From the NCBI GenBank assembly GCA_963797475.1, contig CAWCPR010000009.1:330740-394739 (forward strand): a stretch of 64,000 nt of DNA, written 5' to 3'. A model generated the notes under the pieces. It was not told where the DNA came from and ran no database searches. It saw only the letters and a list, made by a program, of their open reading frames with translations. Positions 42,511-50,495 of the stretch are shown here, one piece after another. The position numbers and the translations under genes were made by a program. Source of the stretch: CAWCPR01 sp963797475 (lineage in GTDB: Bacteria; Chloroflexota; Anaerolineae; Anaerolineales; UBA4823). How positions within the stretch are numbered: the first letter of the stretch is position 1; every line of letters begins with the position of its first letter.

Positions 42511-43302
42511 TCAAGCGACTTCCTCTACTTCTTTGTACCACTTCACTTTATCGCCGATCTTCGCACGAAGTTTCCAGTTCATCGTTTTTGGGGCCGCCTG
42601 GATGCGATCCAGCGCCTCGCCTACCTGGGCTTTCACTTTTGACTTTTCGTCAACATTAAGTTGCGGGTAATTTGGAGCCAGTTGGCCGACCTTCTCCAAA
42701 TTCATGGTGACGGTCCGCCACAACCCCCAGTCCCGGGAACACAACTGGCTGATCAAGGCGATATTAATGGTTTCCCGGTCGTGCTCTCCCAGGGGATGTT
42801 CCAGCAGGAGCATAATGGTGTCGATGATGTCCTTTTCGTTGATGCGCACGATCTGCATTTTCTCGAGCAGCAGCTCAGCTAACGGCAGAGTCGGCAAATC
42901 CTTCTCCAGGCGCCCATTCCAGACAATCTCGTGACAAAAATCCAGTTTGTCGAAGAAAACGTCGACATGCAGCTTGTGGGCTGGATGGTGGAAGATCAGT
43001 CGCTGCCCGGCGAAGTACAGATTCACCTCGGCATCCTCGACGAAACCCTGGGCCTTAAAAAACTCGCTCATCCGGGAGCTCTGAGCGTGATAGCTGGCAT
43101 AATCGATATCGGTGTAGGCGCGGCCTAATTGTTTCTGAATGTATCCGTACGCTGAACAGTGGAATTGGAAGGCCAAAGAACCAAGCAGGCGCAAAACCAG
43201 GCCCTGTTCTTCTGCGGCAGTCACCAGGCCTTTTGCGGTAGCCTCAAACTCTTTTCTACGTTCGTCGCTTTGAGCAGCGTTTGGAAGTTCGGCGCTATTC
43301 AT
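42511..43302 (-). CDS. nucleotidyltransferase-fold protein
   Basis: 263 residues. The polymerase-beta/AbiEii-like core is suggested by LLGSLAFQFHCSAYGY (GS motif), YTDIDYASYH (first acidic pair) and HKLHVDVFFDKL (third acidic residue). It could adenylylate a small molecule or protein. Its ATG overlaps the IclR stop by four bases, and its stop is nine bases before the metallophosphoesterase start, so the two enzymes may add and remove a nucleotide or phosphate. A toxin-antitoxin role is possible but not supported by a partner gene. Confidence 0.78.
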   Translation of the reverse strand: MNSAELPNAAQSDERRKEFEATAKGLVTAAEEQGLVLRLLGSLAFQFHCSAYGYIQKQLGRAYTDIDYASYHAQSSRMSEFFKAQGFVEDAEVNLYFAGQRLIFHHPAHKLHVDVFFDKLDFCHEIVWNGRLEKDLPTLPLAELLLEKMQIVRINEKDIIDTIMLLLEHPLGEHDRETINIALISQLCSRDWGLWRTVTMNLEKVGQLAPNYPQLNVDEKSKVKAQVGEALDRIQAAPKTMNWKLRAKIGDKVKWYKEVEEVA

Positions 43303-44093
43303 GGCAGCTTCGGAAAAAAAGGGAAATAACCCAGGTTTCTGGACAAATTCTGGGCAGCCTGGATCACTGCTTTAAGGATTTTCTCCTCACGCTCCGGGGT
43401 GTAACGAGCCTCTGGCGTGGTCACCGTCAGGCCGGCTGCCACCTTCCCGGTAAAATCAAATACCGGGGCGCCCACCGCCATCACGCCCACCTCGAAATCA
43501 CCTTCGTCAATTTCGTAACCTCGTTTTCTGATCTGGTTCAGGCGCTCCCGCAGAACGCTTTTATCGATGATGGTCTTATCCGTGAATGGGATCAGCTCCA
43601 ATGACTCGATAATCTCCTCACGCTCATCCTCAGGCAACCAGGCAAGGAGGATCTTTGGCGAAGCGCCGATATACAGGGGAATGGGTTTATCCAGGTTGGC
43701 TAAAACTTGCAGCGAATAGCTTCCAAAGTAATGATCGATACAGATCGCGCTGTTTTCGTAACGAACCAGCAAATTTGAAGCATCGCCGGTGGTCTTGGCC
43801 AGTTCCATCAAGATTGGCGCAGCTTTTTTGTCCAGGTCAATCGACCTGCGGACGTATTCGCCCAGGGGGATGAAGCGCAAGCCCAGACGGAACCCTTGCG
43901 CCTGTTCGTCGGTCTCCACATACCCGCGCCGCTCGAATGTTTTGAGAATCCGGTAAGTCCGGCTGCGATTGATGTTTAATGTACGCGCCAGTTCCCCTGG
44001 GCTCTGCGCGCAGCCTTCGGTCTCGGCGAGCGCTTCCACAACATCCAGGGCTTTATCCAGTATTTCAATCGTATACCTGCCATCGTTTTGCAT
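43299..44093 (-). CDS. IclR family transcriptional regulator
   Basis: 264 residues. Winged helix near 15-80 (QSPGELARTLNINRSRTYRI and LKTFERRGYVET), then the IclR effector domain (LGLRFIPLGEYV, GDASNLLVRYENSAICIDHY, VGVMAVGAPVFDFTGKVAAG). IclR proteins control catabolic operons in response to the substrate. It heads the 12-kb block downstream and overlaps the next gene by four bases, so it very likely regulates that block. Confidence 0.93.
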   Translation of the reverse strand: MQNDGRYTIEILDKALDVVEALAETEGCAQSPGELARTLNINRSRTYRILKTFERRGYVETDEQAQGFRLGLRFIPLGEYVRRSIDLDKKAAPILMELAKTTGDASNLLVRYENSAICIDHYFGSYSLQVLANLDKPIPLYIGASPKILLAWLPEDEREEIIESLELIPFTDKTIIDKSVLRERLNQIRKRGYEIDEGDFEVGVMAVGAPVFDFTGKVAAGLTVTTPEARYTPEREEKILKAVIQAAQNLSRNLGYFPFFPKLP

Positions 44094-44154
44094 GAAATTT
44101 TTCTCGATCCACTTAAAACGACCGGAGCCTGAACATCGAAGGGCTTGCGTAATG

Positions 44155-44197
44155 AGCGGAAACCTTCCTGTACATTTGCCAGGAATTTCCGCTTTTT
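44155..44197 (+). terminator. terminator-like hairpin upstream of iclR
   Basis: AGCGGAAA (44155-44162) pairs with TTTCCGCT (44186-44193), with an inner TTCCTG/CAGGAA stem, and TTTT follows on the plus strand. No plus-strand gene ends here, so it may block antisense transcription or be a regulatory hairpin in the iclR leader. Confidence 0.5.
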
Positions 44198-44260
44198 GTG
44201 TGGCAGGGTTGAGGGAAAGCGCTTATTAAAATCCAGCGATGGATTATTGAGTGATCAGAT

Positions 44261-44277
44261 TGTTCACTACCTGAACA
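44261..44277. promoter_or_regulatory. candidate IclR operator
   Basis: TGTTCA-ctacc-TGAACA is a 17-bp palindrome with perfect 6-bp arms, about 170 bases upstream of iclR and downstream of the lipoprotein gene. IclR proteins bind short palindromes of this size. Assignment is by position only. Confidence 0.4.
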
Positions 44278-44320
44278 GTATACAGAAAATTTTTACCCAA
44301 GTCAATCCTTATTAATATTT

Positions 44321-45421
44321 TCAAGGCACCCAATTCACCGTTCCGATCATAATGTCCGTCGACAATTGGATGAGGTTGCTGCCGTCGACATTCATGAGAT
44401 ACAGGCCGCCGGCAGCGATAAAGGCCACCCGGCTGCCGTCTGGAGACAGGCTGCCATTGAGATTGATGTCGCCCAGGTTCGTCAGGCGTTGTGGAGTCCC
44501 GCCGCTGAGCGGAGCGCTGTACCAATCTGAAGGCACGCTGTGCGCCGAAGCAACTCTCACGCCAAAGAGTTTTTCCGGCCACGAGCTGGCCGGCGCGGGT
44601 TGGGGGTTCACCATACTAAAAATCAGTTGGCTGCCATCTTCCGTAAACAGATGCGCGTCAACCGGGGGATTGTCGCCTGGCGGCAGGACAGGCGTCTGCG
44701 CGGTGCCGTCAAGGTTGGCCAGGTATAGATCGTTTCCAAATGTAACCGGATCTTCATAAAGAAAAGCAAGCTGGGTTCCATCAGGTGAAATGATTGGCCA
44801 GAGGCCGTGGTCGATGATCGTTTCTGTCTCCCCATTTAAGGTAGCTTTTTCGATGTCGTTTTGATACGCCGGGACCTGGCTGTTTGGGTCGATGCGGTAT
44901 AAATGAGTATAGTAGATGGTCTGGCCATCCGCGGCCCAGGTTGGGTGAAAGAAAAATTCCTCCGGGTCGCTGCGGGTCAGGAACGGTTGAACTTTCCCGG
45001 AGCCGCCGTACGGCAAGAAGTCCAGGTCGGAGTAACCAAACTGGGTCTCATTGTTGGGCGGCGGCGGCGCGTAGGCCAGTAGGATTTGTGTATGGTCGGG
45101 AGATACGACCGCTTCAGATAACCAGCTTTTCGCAGGGACCTGCAAAAAGGTGTTGATTTCACCCGTTTTCAAATTCAGCTCGATCAGCCTGTTCCCATTT
45201 GGGTCGTATTGGATCAGCACCAGCCGCCCACTCAAACCATACTGGGCAATACCCGGCATCGTATCCGGCGCCGGCGGGGAGGACGGCTGGCCGGTTTTCG
45301 GAATGGTCGTGATCGACGGCGCCGGCAGCGTTAGCGCTCTCTGCTCAGGCGCCTGGGATGGGCCGGGCGAGCAGGCCGCCAGGCTGCTGACGATCCATGT
45401 AAAAATGAAGATCTTGATCCT
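44321..45421 (-). CDS. TolB/WD40-like beta-propeller lipoprotein whose start codon is missing
   Basis: From ATG 45259 the product is 312 residues with repeated PD40/TolB-type motifs (SPDHTQILLAY, WAADGQTIYYTHLY, ISPDGTQLAFLYE, LSPDGSRVAFIAAGG, LYLMNVDGSN). The open frame continues upstream through a linker and a lipoprotein signal (IFTWIVSSLAAC, Cys codon at 45373) to about 45421, where repeat copy 4 begins. An in-frame TGA follows at 45442, and no ATG, GTG or TTG lies between. The true start seems to have been removed by the repeat. Starting at 45259 would give a cytoplasmic product without signal peptide. Probably a damaged surface lipoprotein. Confidence 0.75.
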   Translation of the reverse strand, partial: RIKIFIFTWIVSSLAACSPGPSQAPEQRALTLPAPSITTIPKTGQPSSPPAPDTMPGIAQYGLSGRLVLIQYDPNGNRLIELNLKTGEINTFLQVPAKSWLSEAVVSPDHTQILLAYAPPPPNNETQFGYSDLDFLPYGGSGKVQPFLTRSDPEEFFFHPTWAADGQTIYYTHLYRIDPNSQVPAYQNDIEKATLNGETETIIDHGLWPIISPDGTQLAFLYEDPVTFGNDLYLANLDGTAQTPVLPPGDNPPVDAHLFTEDGSQLIFSMVNPQPAPASSWPEKLFGVRVASAHSVPSDWYSAPLSGGTPQRLTNLGDINLNGSLSPDGSRVAFIAAGGLYLMNVDGSNLIQLSTDIMIGTVNWVP

Positions 45422-45426
45422 TATAT

Positions 45427-45477
45427 GATGTATCTCTATTCATCCTTACGCGTGGTGCGCCAAAAGCGCCCAACACT
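45427..45477. repeat. structured dispersed repeat, copy 4
   Basis: GATGTATctctATTCATC, then CTTACGCGTGGTGCGCCAAAAGCG and so on; nearly identical to copy 1 at 13922, with identity extending 7 bases further left (CTTATAT). It abuts the signal-peptide coding region of the lipoprotein gene. The rest of the gap to 45701 holds a second short repeat and no supported gene. Confidence 0.85.
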
Positions 45478-45601
45478 GTTCATAAATGTGCATGTCTACT
45501 TTCTGCCAGAAGAAATTCTGCCGTGTTATCATTCGGACGGCTTTGGTTTCATTCACCGTTCATCTTTTCATGTTATATTCTTGTAATCAGGCCTCACAAA
45601 T

Positions 45602-45621
45602 GGGCTCTTCAGAGAATTCTG
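45602..45621. repeat. 20-bp exact repeat, first copy
   Basis: GGGCTCTTCAGAGAATTCTG is repeated exactly at 48485-48504. It contains two overlapping palindromes (CTCT-tc-AGAG and AGAATTCT). The copies flank the zinc-ribbon gene and the caspase-like gene. Confidence 0.6.
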
Positions 45622-45701
45622 TAAGGAGCGGATACCACCGCAGAAATTCCCAGAGGATCCACCAATAGGCTGAGAATTTGCACGTTAAATGGAGGTATGC
45701 T

Positions 45702-46196
45702 ATGAGCAGATCGATAAAATGGATCCTCGCGATTGGCATCGGATTGGTTCTCGTGGCTGCAATCGCGGTGGCCGGCTTCTTTGTGGTCAGCCGCTTGCAT
45801 TTCCCAACCGTGATGGTGGGGCCGCGCGCCTTCCAATTCTGGGAAGGCCGGCGGGCTATGCCAATGCAGCCTTTCCAGAGAATGCCGTATTCACGGTTCG
45901 GCGGAATTTCCCTTCTGCCCCTTCTTGGCCGGGGGCTGATCTTTGCCGGCTTTCTGGCGTTAATCTTTTTTGGCGTGATCGCCCTGATCTTCGCCCTGAC
46001 CCGTTCAAGCCAGAAACCGGCTGCGGCGCTGTCAACGTACGCTCAAAACGCGGCGCCTGGGCAGGCTCCCGCAGCGACAGCTCAGCACCACTGTCCGAAC
46101 TGTGATCGCCAGGTCCAGCAGGATTGGAGCCACTGCCCATACTGTGGGACTGCACTCACTGGTACGCCGCCCTCAAATGCGGCGCCTGACTCCTAA
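45702..46196 (+). CDS. membrane protein with C-terminal zinc ribbon
   Basis: 164 residues from ATG 45702 (GGAGG seven bases upstream; the frame also begins at 45678). Two membrane helices (about 5-28 and 75-102) flank a short extracytoplasmic Pro/Arg/Met-rich loop. After a linker, a rubredoxin-like zinc ribbon (HCPNCDRQVQQDWSHCPYCG) ends the protein. Ribbons of this kind are frequent in small Chloroflexota membrane proteins of unknown role. No neighbouring gene explains its function. Confidence 0.82.
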   Translation: MSRSIKWILAIGIGLVLVAAIAVAGFFVVSRLHFPTVMVGPRAFQFWEGRRAMPMQPFQRMPYSRFGGISLLPLLGRGLIFAGFLALIFFGVIALIFALTRSSQKPAAALSTYAQNAAPGQAPAATAQHHCPNCDRQVQQDWSHCPYCGTALTGTPPSNAAPDS

Positions 46197-46223
46197 ACTA
46201 TAGAATTTCTTTCCTCGTAAATT

Positions 46224-48311
46224 CTACTCATCCCACCAAACCCAACGGAACTGGTAAATCCCGGTCAGCGCAGGCAGTGGACCGGTATTGGCTTTGGGCA
46301 GCTTGAAATTGGCCGGGTTGAAATTGCCCACGGCGTACAGGTAGGCCGGCTTGCCAGCGTTCATCTGGAAGGCTGTGTTCACCCAGGCTTCGCTTATAGA
46401 AGGCTGCAGGAACGGGAAAATTATATACAGCGGGTTGTACAGGTTCACGCCGAAATTTGAGCCGAAAGCGACGTCCGCCATGGTGCTGTGGAATCCTAAG
46501 ACCATATAGGAGCCCTTGAAAGCGTTGAACCAATCCGTCAGCGGAGGGTTGCCCGGGCCGATGTAAGGGCCGGCGCGCACCGTATTGCACGAAGAGAAGG
46601 CCGCCCAGCGCACGTTCTGGAAGCGGGCATTGCCCCCCCAGGCTCCACCGTAGTCCTTGTTAATGCCAAAATACCACGAAGACGGCGAGCCGTGCCCGGA
46701 GAAGTAAACAAATTCAGAACGGTCCACACCGATGCTGCAGTCAATCCCGCCCAACGTGCAGTCGCGCCAGTCCTTCTCCCAGGCGGCGTCATTGCCATAG
46801 TCGAAGGTCTTCTGCCAGCCCCATATGCCCAGCCAATTGTAGAGGCCCTCCGCATCGGCCTTGGTCAGGCTCAAGTTGCTCTTGGGGTTGTGATAATCCA
46901 TCACCCACTCTACGCCCACCCTCAGGGTCGAGTCCGGCGCAGCCGGGGCTGCAGGGGCTGGAGCGAACAGGGTCGATTGCGGACCGGTCCGCAGTCCAGC
47001 CGTCTGGGGAGCGCGATCGCGAACCGCCAGCGGCAGGTAAACGCTCTGCACCGATCCCAGAAAGACCGCGGCATCTCCGGCGACGTTGTAGCTGTTTACG
47101 GCATGCACGCTGAGTATATGCCCCTCAGGCCGCCCTTCGAAGGGCGGCAGCACACCCAGATCCAGCGCCACTGTGCCGCTCAGGGCAGTGCCGCTCTTCA
47201 CAACGGTATCATCGGTTGAGACGGTGTATGTGAAAGGCCCCTTATCGCCGGTGATGCTGAAGGTCATCGAGACCGCCTGGTTATTCATGATCACCGCGCC
47301 ATCAGCCGGGCTGAGGATGCTCACATCCGGAGCAAAACCCTCCACGCCCGGGATGCTGGTGTTCTTGAGGCTGACTACGGTGCCGGAGATCACCGCTGTT
47401 GCGTCAGGGAAAGTCCAGGTTGGCATGACCGCATCCTGAGGGACATCCGGAAAGTCCACGTAATAAACCATCTCAGGCGTACCGGCATCCACCTGCAGCT
47501 TATCCGGGAACATCGCTTTAAATCGCTGGATGGCGACCGGCTCCGGTACGATCGGGTAGTAGCCGATAGGGGTAAGGGAACGGGTCCTGGCAAACATCGG
47601 CGAGGCCAGGGCCTGCAGGCCGGGCAGACCGTTGTCCAGCGGCGGCGTATTCTCGTTGCCTGCCAACAAGATCGACAGGTGCCCGCCGGGACCGCCCATT
47701 GGGATGTAGTTAGGCGCAGCCGCGCCGATATCCACCGAGAGCGGCACCTGCACCAGCTCCCCGATGACGGAGTCGGTTGTGACGCCGGTATCAGTCATCA
47801 CGGTGGACAGGTGGATCTGCTTGACAGTATAAACCGGGCTGGCGCGGCAATCGGTGTACTGCGGCTCTACTGCGTTGTCCGGAAAAAGCTGGCGGTTGGC
47901 AAGGAACAGGCAGACTTCGGTATCGGTCGGGTTAACGGTCATTTCCGTCTCAGAAAAGGCCCGCGACGAATTGACCGCGAACAGGCCGCCGCTGTGGTCG
48001 AATTGGTCCACCATATCGCCGGTTGTGGGGTTTACGGCGAAGAAGTGGGTCAGCCCGCCGCGCGAGGTGAGGGTGATGACATCGCTGGCATTGATGTCGT
48101 TGAACAGGCCCGCGTTTCTCAGGATAATGTCGTGGTTGATCGTTGTCGGAAGAAGAGGATAGACCGGCAACATGTCTGGCAGCGGCACCGGCTGCTGCGG
48201 CTGAGATTGAATGGCAATGCCGGCGGTCGTCGGCTGGGGGCCAGCCATGACCAACGCAGGCAGAAGCAGAGACATTGCTACAATTATATTGAGCAAGGGC
48301 TTATGGCTCAT
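46224..48311 (-). CDS. secreted caspase-like (DUF6345-type) protein
   Basis: 695 residues. Signal peptide at the N-terminus (LLPALVMAG around 16-24). The central part has beta-sandwich-like sequence and an internal SVYLPLAVR motif near 425. The C-terminal domain (from VGVEWVMDYHN) has the clan-CD-like pair His 540 in YFSGHGSPS and Cys 575 in AFSSCNT, with AWEKDWRDC between, as I recall for DUF6345. This suggests a cysteine-peptidase fold, though activity is unproven. AGGAGG precedes the ATG. It is probably cell-surface or secreted. Confidence 0.82.
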   Translation of the reverse strand: MSHKPLLNIIVAMSLLLPALVMAGPQPTTAGIAIQSQPQQPVPLPDMLPVYPLLPTTINHDIILRNAGLFNDINASDVITLTSRGGLTHFFAVNPTTGDMVDQFDHSGGLFAVNSSRAFSETEMTVNPTDTEVCLFLANRQLFPDNAVEPQYTDCRASPVYTVKQIHLSTVMTDTGVTTDSVIGELVQVPLSVDIGAAAPNYIPMGGPGGHLSILLAGNENTPPLDNGLPGLQALASPMFARTRSLTPIGYYPIVPEPVAIQRFKAMFPDKLQVDAGTPEMVYYVDFPDVPQDAVMPTWTFPDATAVISGTVVSLKNTSIPGVEGFAPDVSILSPADGAVIMNNQAVSMTFSITGDKGPFTYTVSTDDTVVKSGTALSGTVALDLGVLPPFEGRPEGHILSVHAVNSYNVAGDAAVFLGSVQSVYLPLAVRDRAPQTAGLRTGPQSTLFAPAPAAPAAPDSTLRVGVEWVMDYHNPKSNLSLTKADAEGLYNWLGIWGWQKTFDYGNDAAWEKDWRDCTLGGIDCSIGVDRSEFVYFSGHGSPSSWYFGINKDYGGAWGGNARFQNVRWAAFSSCNTVRAGPYIGPGNPPLTDWFNAFKGSYMVLGFHSTMADVAFGSNFGVNLYNPLYIIFPFLQPSISEAWVNTAFQMNAGKPAYLYAVGNFNPANFKLPKANTGPLPALTGIYQFRWVWWDE

Positions 48312-48422
48312 ATCGCCTCCTGAAGTAAAACCAGATCAGCAAAATCGCTATCCCCCGATCCTGCGCATCAGGATCTATGAAGCAAATTATATCACTCCGG
48401 TAATGCTGGCACTTAACTAAGG

Positions 48423-48504
48423 GGTCTTTAGGACCGCTGTGGTGGAACGCCCTTACCCCCAGGAAATCCCAAAGAGCCAGGCAAGGGCTCTTCAGAGAAT
48501 TCTG
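48423..48504. repeat. composite of short dispersed repeats
   Basis: 48423 onward repeats the 30571 element (GGTCTTTAGG, 2-base insertion, CGCTGTGGTG), and 48485-48504 is the second exact copy of the 20-mer at 45602. The segment lies between divergent genes. Boundaries are approximate. Confidence 0.45.
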
Positions 48505-48559
48505 CGAGAGGGTCCATAACCAGCCAGCTAAAAAGACGCCTAATTTGATAAAATTCATG

Positions 48560-48572
48560 TGACAATTTGTCA
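48560..48572. promoter_or_regulatory. palindrome upstream of the cyclase remnant
   Basis: TGACAA-T-TTGTCA is a perfect 13-bp palindrome 24 bases before the start codon. It resembles the core of the operator at 11511 (GTGACAATTGTCAC), differing by one central base. It may be a site for a related regulator. Confidence 0.4.
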
Positions 48573-48595
48573 TTTATGGCCAGCGGAGGTGGAAA

Positions 48596-49323
48596 ATGGC
48601 GATCGAAGCCAGGCGCTCTCCTTTTGAGGTGATTTCGAAAATCGGCACCAGTATCGACAATTCACAAGATACCCGGCTGCAAAAATCGCTGTTAGTTATC
48701 GGCAGCTTTATGTTCATTTCGACCGGCCTTCTCTGGGGCATCGTATATATCTTTTTTCAAGAACTGCTGCCGGGGGTGATCCCGCTCTCCTACGGGATCG
48801 TTTCCTTCTTGAGCATTGTCTATTTTGGTCTGACCCGCAAGTATCGCTTTTTTCGCGCCAGCCAACTGGTATTGATCCTGGTTTTACCCTTCCTAATGCT
48901 GGCTTTGGGTGGATACGTCAACTCCAGCGCGGTGATCCTGTGGTCCTTCATTTGCCCCCTGGGCGCTTTGCTGTTTGCCGAATACAAATCCCTGATCGAG
49001 AAATATGACGTGGAAAAAATCCGGACGATCGGGGATAATTATGTGATCGCATCCGGTCTCCCGCGGCCAAGGGCGGATCATGCTCAGGCGCTGGCGTATC
49101 TCGCCCTCGAGATGAATGCTTACGTTGCGAGCCTTGCCCCCGTAGGAGAACGGCGCCTGTCTTTTCGAATCGGGATCAATTCGGGGCCGGTGATCGCCGG
49201 AGTGATCGGCTATAAAAATTCGCTTACGACATTTGGGGCGATACGGTGAACATTGCCAGCCGTATGGAAAGCCAGGGCGACCGCCGGTCAGCCACCGTAG
49301 TCTGGCCGGCTTGCATGCCTTGA
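48596..49323 (+). pseudogene. adenylate/guanylate cyclase remnant
   Basis: GGAGGTGG and ATG lead into about five membrane helices, ending LGALLFAEYKS. The sequence then joins the middle of a class III cyclase catalytic domain (LIEKYDVEKIRTIGDNYVIA), so the first catalytic segment with its metal-binding Asp is deleted. Near 49213 an A5 run breaks the frame. One more A would give YKKFAYDIWGDTVNIASRME, the expected continuation, readable in another frame up to TGA 49321-49323. The C-terminus is also cut short. With three lesions the gene is almost certainly inactive. Confidence 0.8.
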
Positions 49324-49324
49324 G

Positions 49325-49345
49325 CCCTCGCCGGGAAGGCGAGGG
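49325..49345. terminator. GC-rich hairpin after the cyclase remnant
   Basis: CCCTCGCC (49325-49332) pairs with GGCGAGGG (49338-49345) around a GGGAA loop. No U-tract follows. It lies between the cyclase remnant and the convergent protease gene and may be a weak bidirectional terminator. Confidence 0.45.
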
Positions 49346-49383
49346 TCTAAGGCGCCGCTAGACCTCCCAGTTGCAATTACTGA

Positions 49384-50202
49384 TCAGGGCAGCGTAACGA
49401 AATTGCCCAGGAAATTACGCGCCGCCCCGGTGTCCATCCGGTACGTCTTATCAGTTGCCTTGCAAGGAGAATCACCTGTCACAGTGATCGATGCGACAAC
49501 ATCGGTTTCGACGCCATTGAGATGGATGAAGTGTGGACCGCCCGAGTCGCCATAACAGGTTCCCCCATTGCCGTTGCTGATCGTCATGGGCATCGTCAGC
49601 CAGGCTTTGGTGAGCGAATGGAACCCTTGCTCTACCCGGTTACGATCCAGGTTATCGAGAATCCCCTGGAACCCGGTCCGGTTTGTCTCGCGTACCGTGC
49701 CATAACCCACCGCTGTGAAGCGTGTCTCCTTGAGAATATGATCGCTCATGAGCTCATCCAACAGCCCGGCTGTTGGCAGCTCTGCCGGCGTGATCCCGGG
49801 TGCATCGTCGAGGACGATCACCGCGACATCTCCGGGATCCTATGAGCCGCCCTTGCCCTGGTAATTGTTGTAGTCGGGGTTGGTGTGCCAGGCACCGGTG
49901 AAAAACGTCCCGGTCTCACTGATCGTCGGGTCGAAGGTCACCAACACCCTGGCTCCCGGCAGCTCTGCGAGGATTCCGTCCAGATCTACCGTGCAATGCG
50001 CAGCCGTTAGAAACACATTTTCAGAAATGAGCGTTCCAGAGCACAATTGGAACAACCCGCGACCTGGAACATCCAACACCATGGACCCAACGTTGGGGTG
50101 CTCGTTGCCATCTGGCTCTCCATAGCTGATCGCCAGAGCAGGTGTGACCAGCACAAATAACAGGGCCAGGACAAGCGAAAGTGTGAATATTTTGCGGTAC
50201 AT
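49384..50202 (-). pseudogene. secreted trypsin-like (S1) serine protease interrupted by an in-frame TAG
   Basis: Signal peptide (residues 1-24), then an S1 fold with the whole triad: His 69 in FLTAAHC, Asp 125 in GDVAVIVLD and Ser 220 in CYGDSGGPH. A single TAG at codon 121 (49842-49840) falls between GKGGS and DPGDVAVIVL in the same frame; otherwise all 272 codons are intact. It is a recent nonsense mutation, a sequence error or, less likely, readthrough. A good promoter (50260-50288) and an SD (AAGGAAGGAG) are still present. Confidence 0.8.
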
Positions 50203-50259
50203 TTTTTCTCCTTCCTTTCATCGCACCATGATCCAATAAAAAAGCCCGCTGCTTACTTG

Positions 50260-50288
50260 TTTATACGATATTTTTCCACACGATGCAA
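50260..50288 (-). promoter_or_regulatory. sigma-70-type promoter of the protease gene
   Basis: On the minus strand TTGCAT (50288-50283), a 17-base spacer and TATAAA (50265-50260) form a good promoter about 58 bases before the start codon. A small AAGC/GCTT hairpin with a T-run lies in the leader. Nothing else was seen in 50289-50495 apart from the SD of the next gene. Confidence 0.6.
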
Positions 50289-50495
50289 TCCCATTTTACT
50301 TCTTCATGGCGTCCTCTCAGTGCAATGGAGTGACACGGACATTGAGAACCATTCACACAGGGAATGGATATTCTGCTAAAATCCCAGTACACTGCCGGCA
50401 GCGCCTCCGCTCCCACGAGTTGGCGCCTGTCTGAGTGACGGTCCCGTTTGCCTGGCTGTTAGAAACGCCAATCTGTTTCTGTGTGGAGGTGCGCC

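Noticed and set aside
42501..42511. Toxin-antitoxin or Abi defence system formed by the nucleotidyltransferase
   Set aside because: No antitoxin-like partner; neighbours are metabolic and regulated by IclR.
45486..45668. 60-residue plus-strand frame between lipoprotein and zinc-ribbon genes
   Set aside because: No SD; overlaps the short repeat; composition gives no coding signal.
49840..49842. TAG in the protease as pyrrolysine or recoded codon
   Set aside because: TAG ends other genes in the window, no pyl genes are seen, and serine proteases are not known Pyl proteins.
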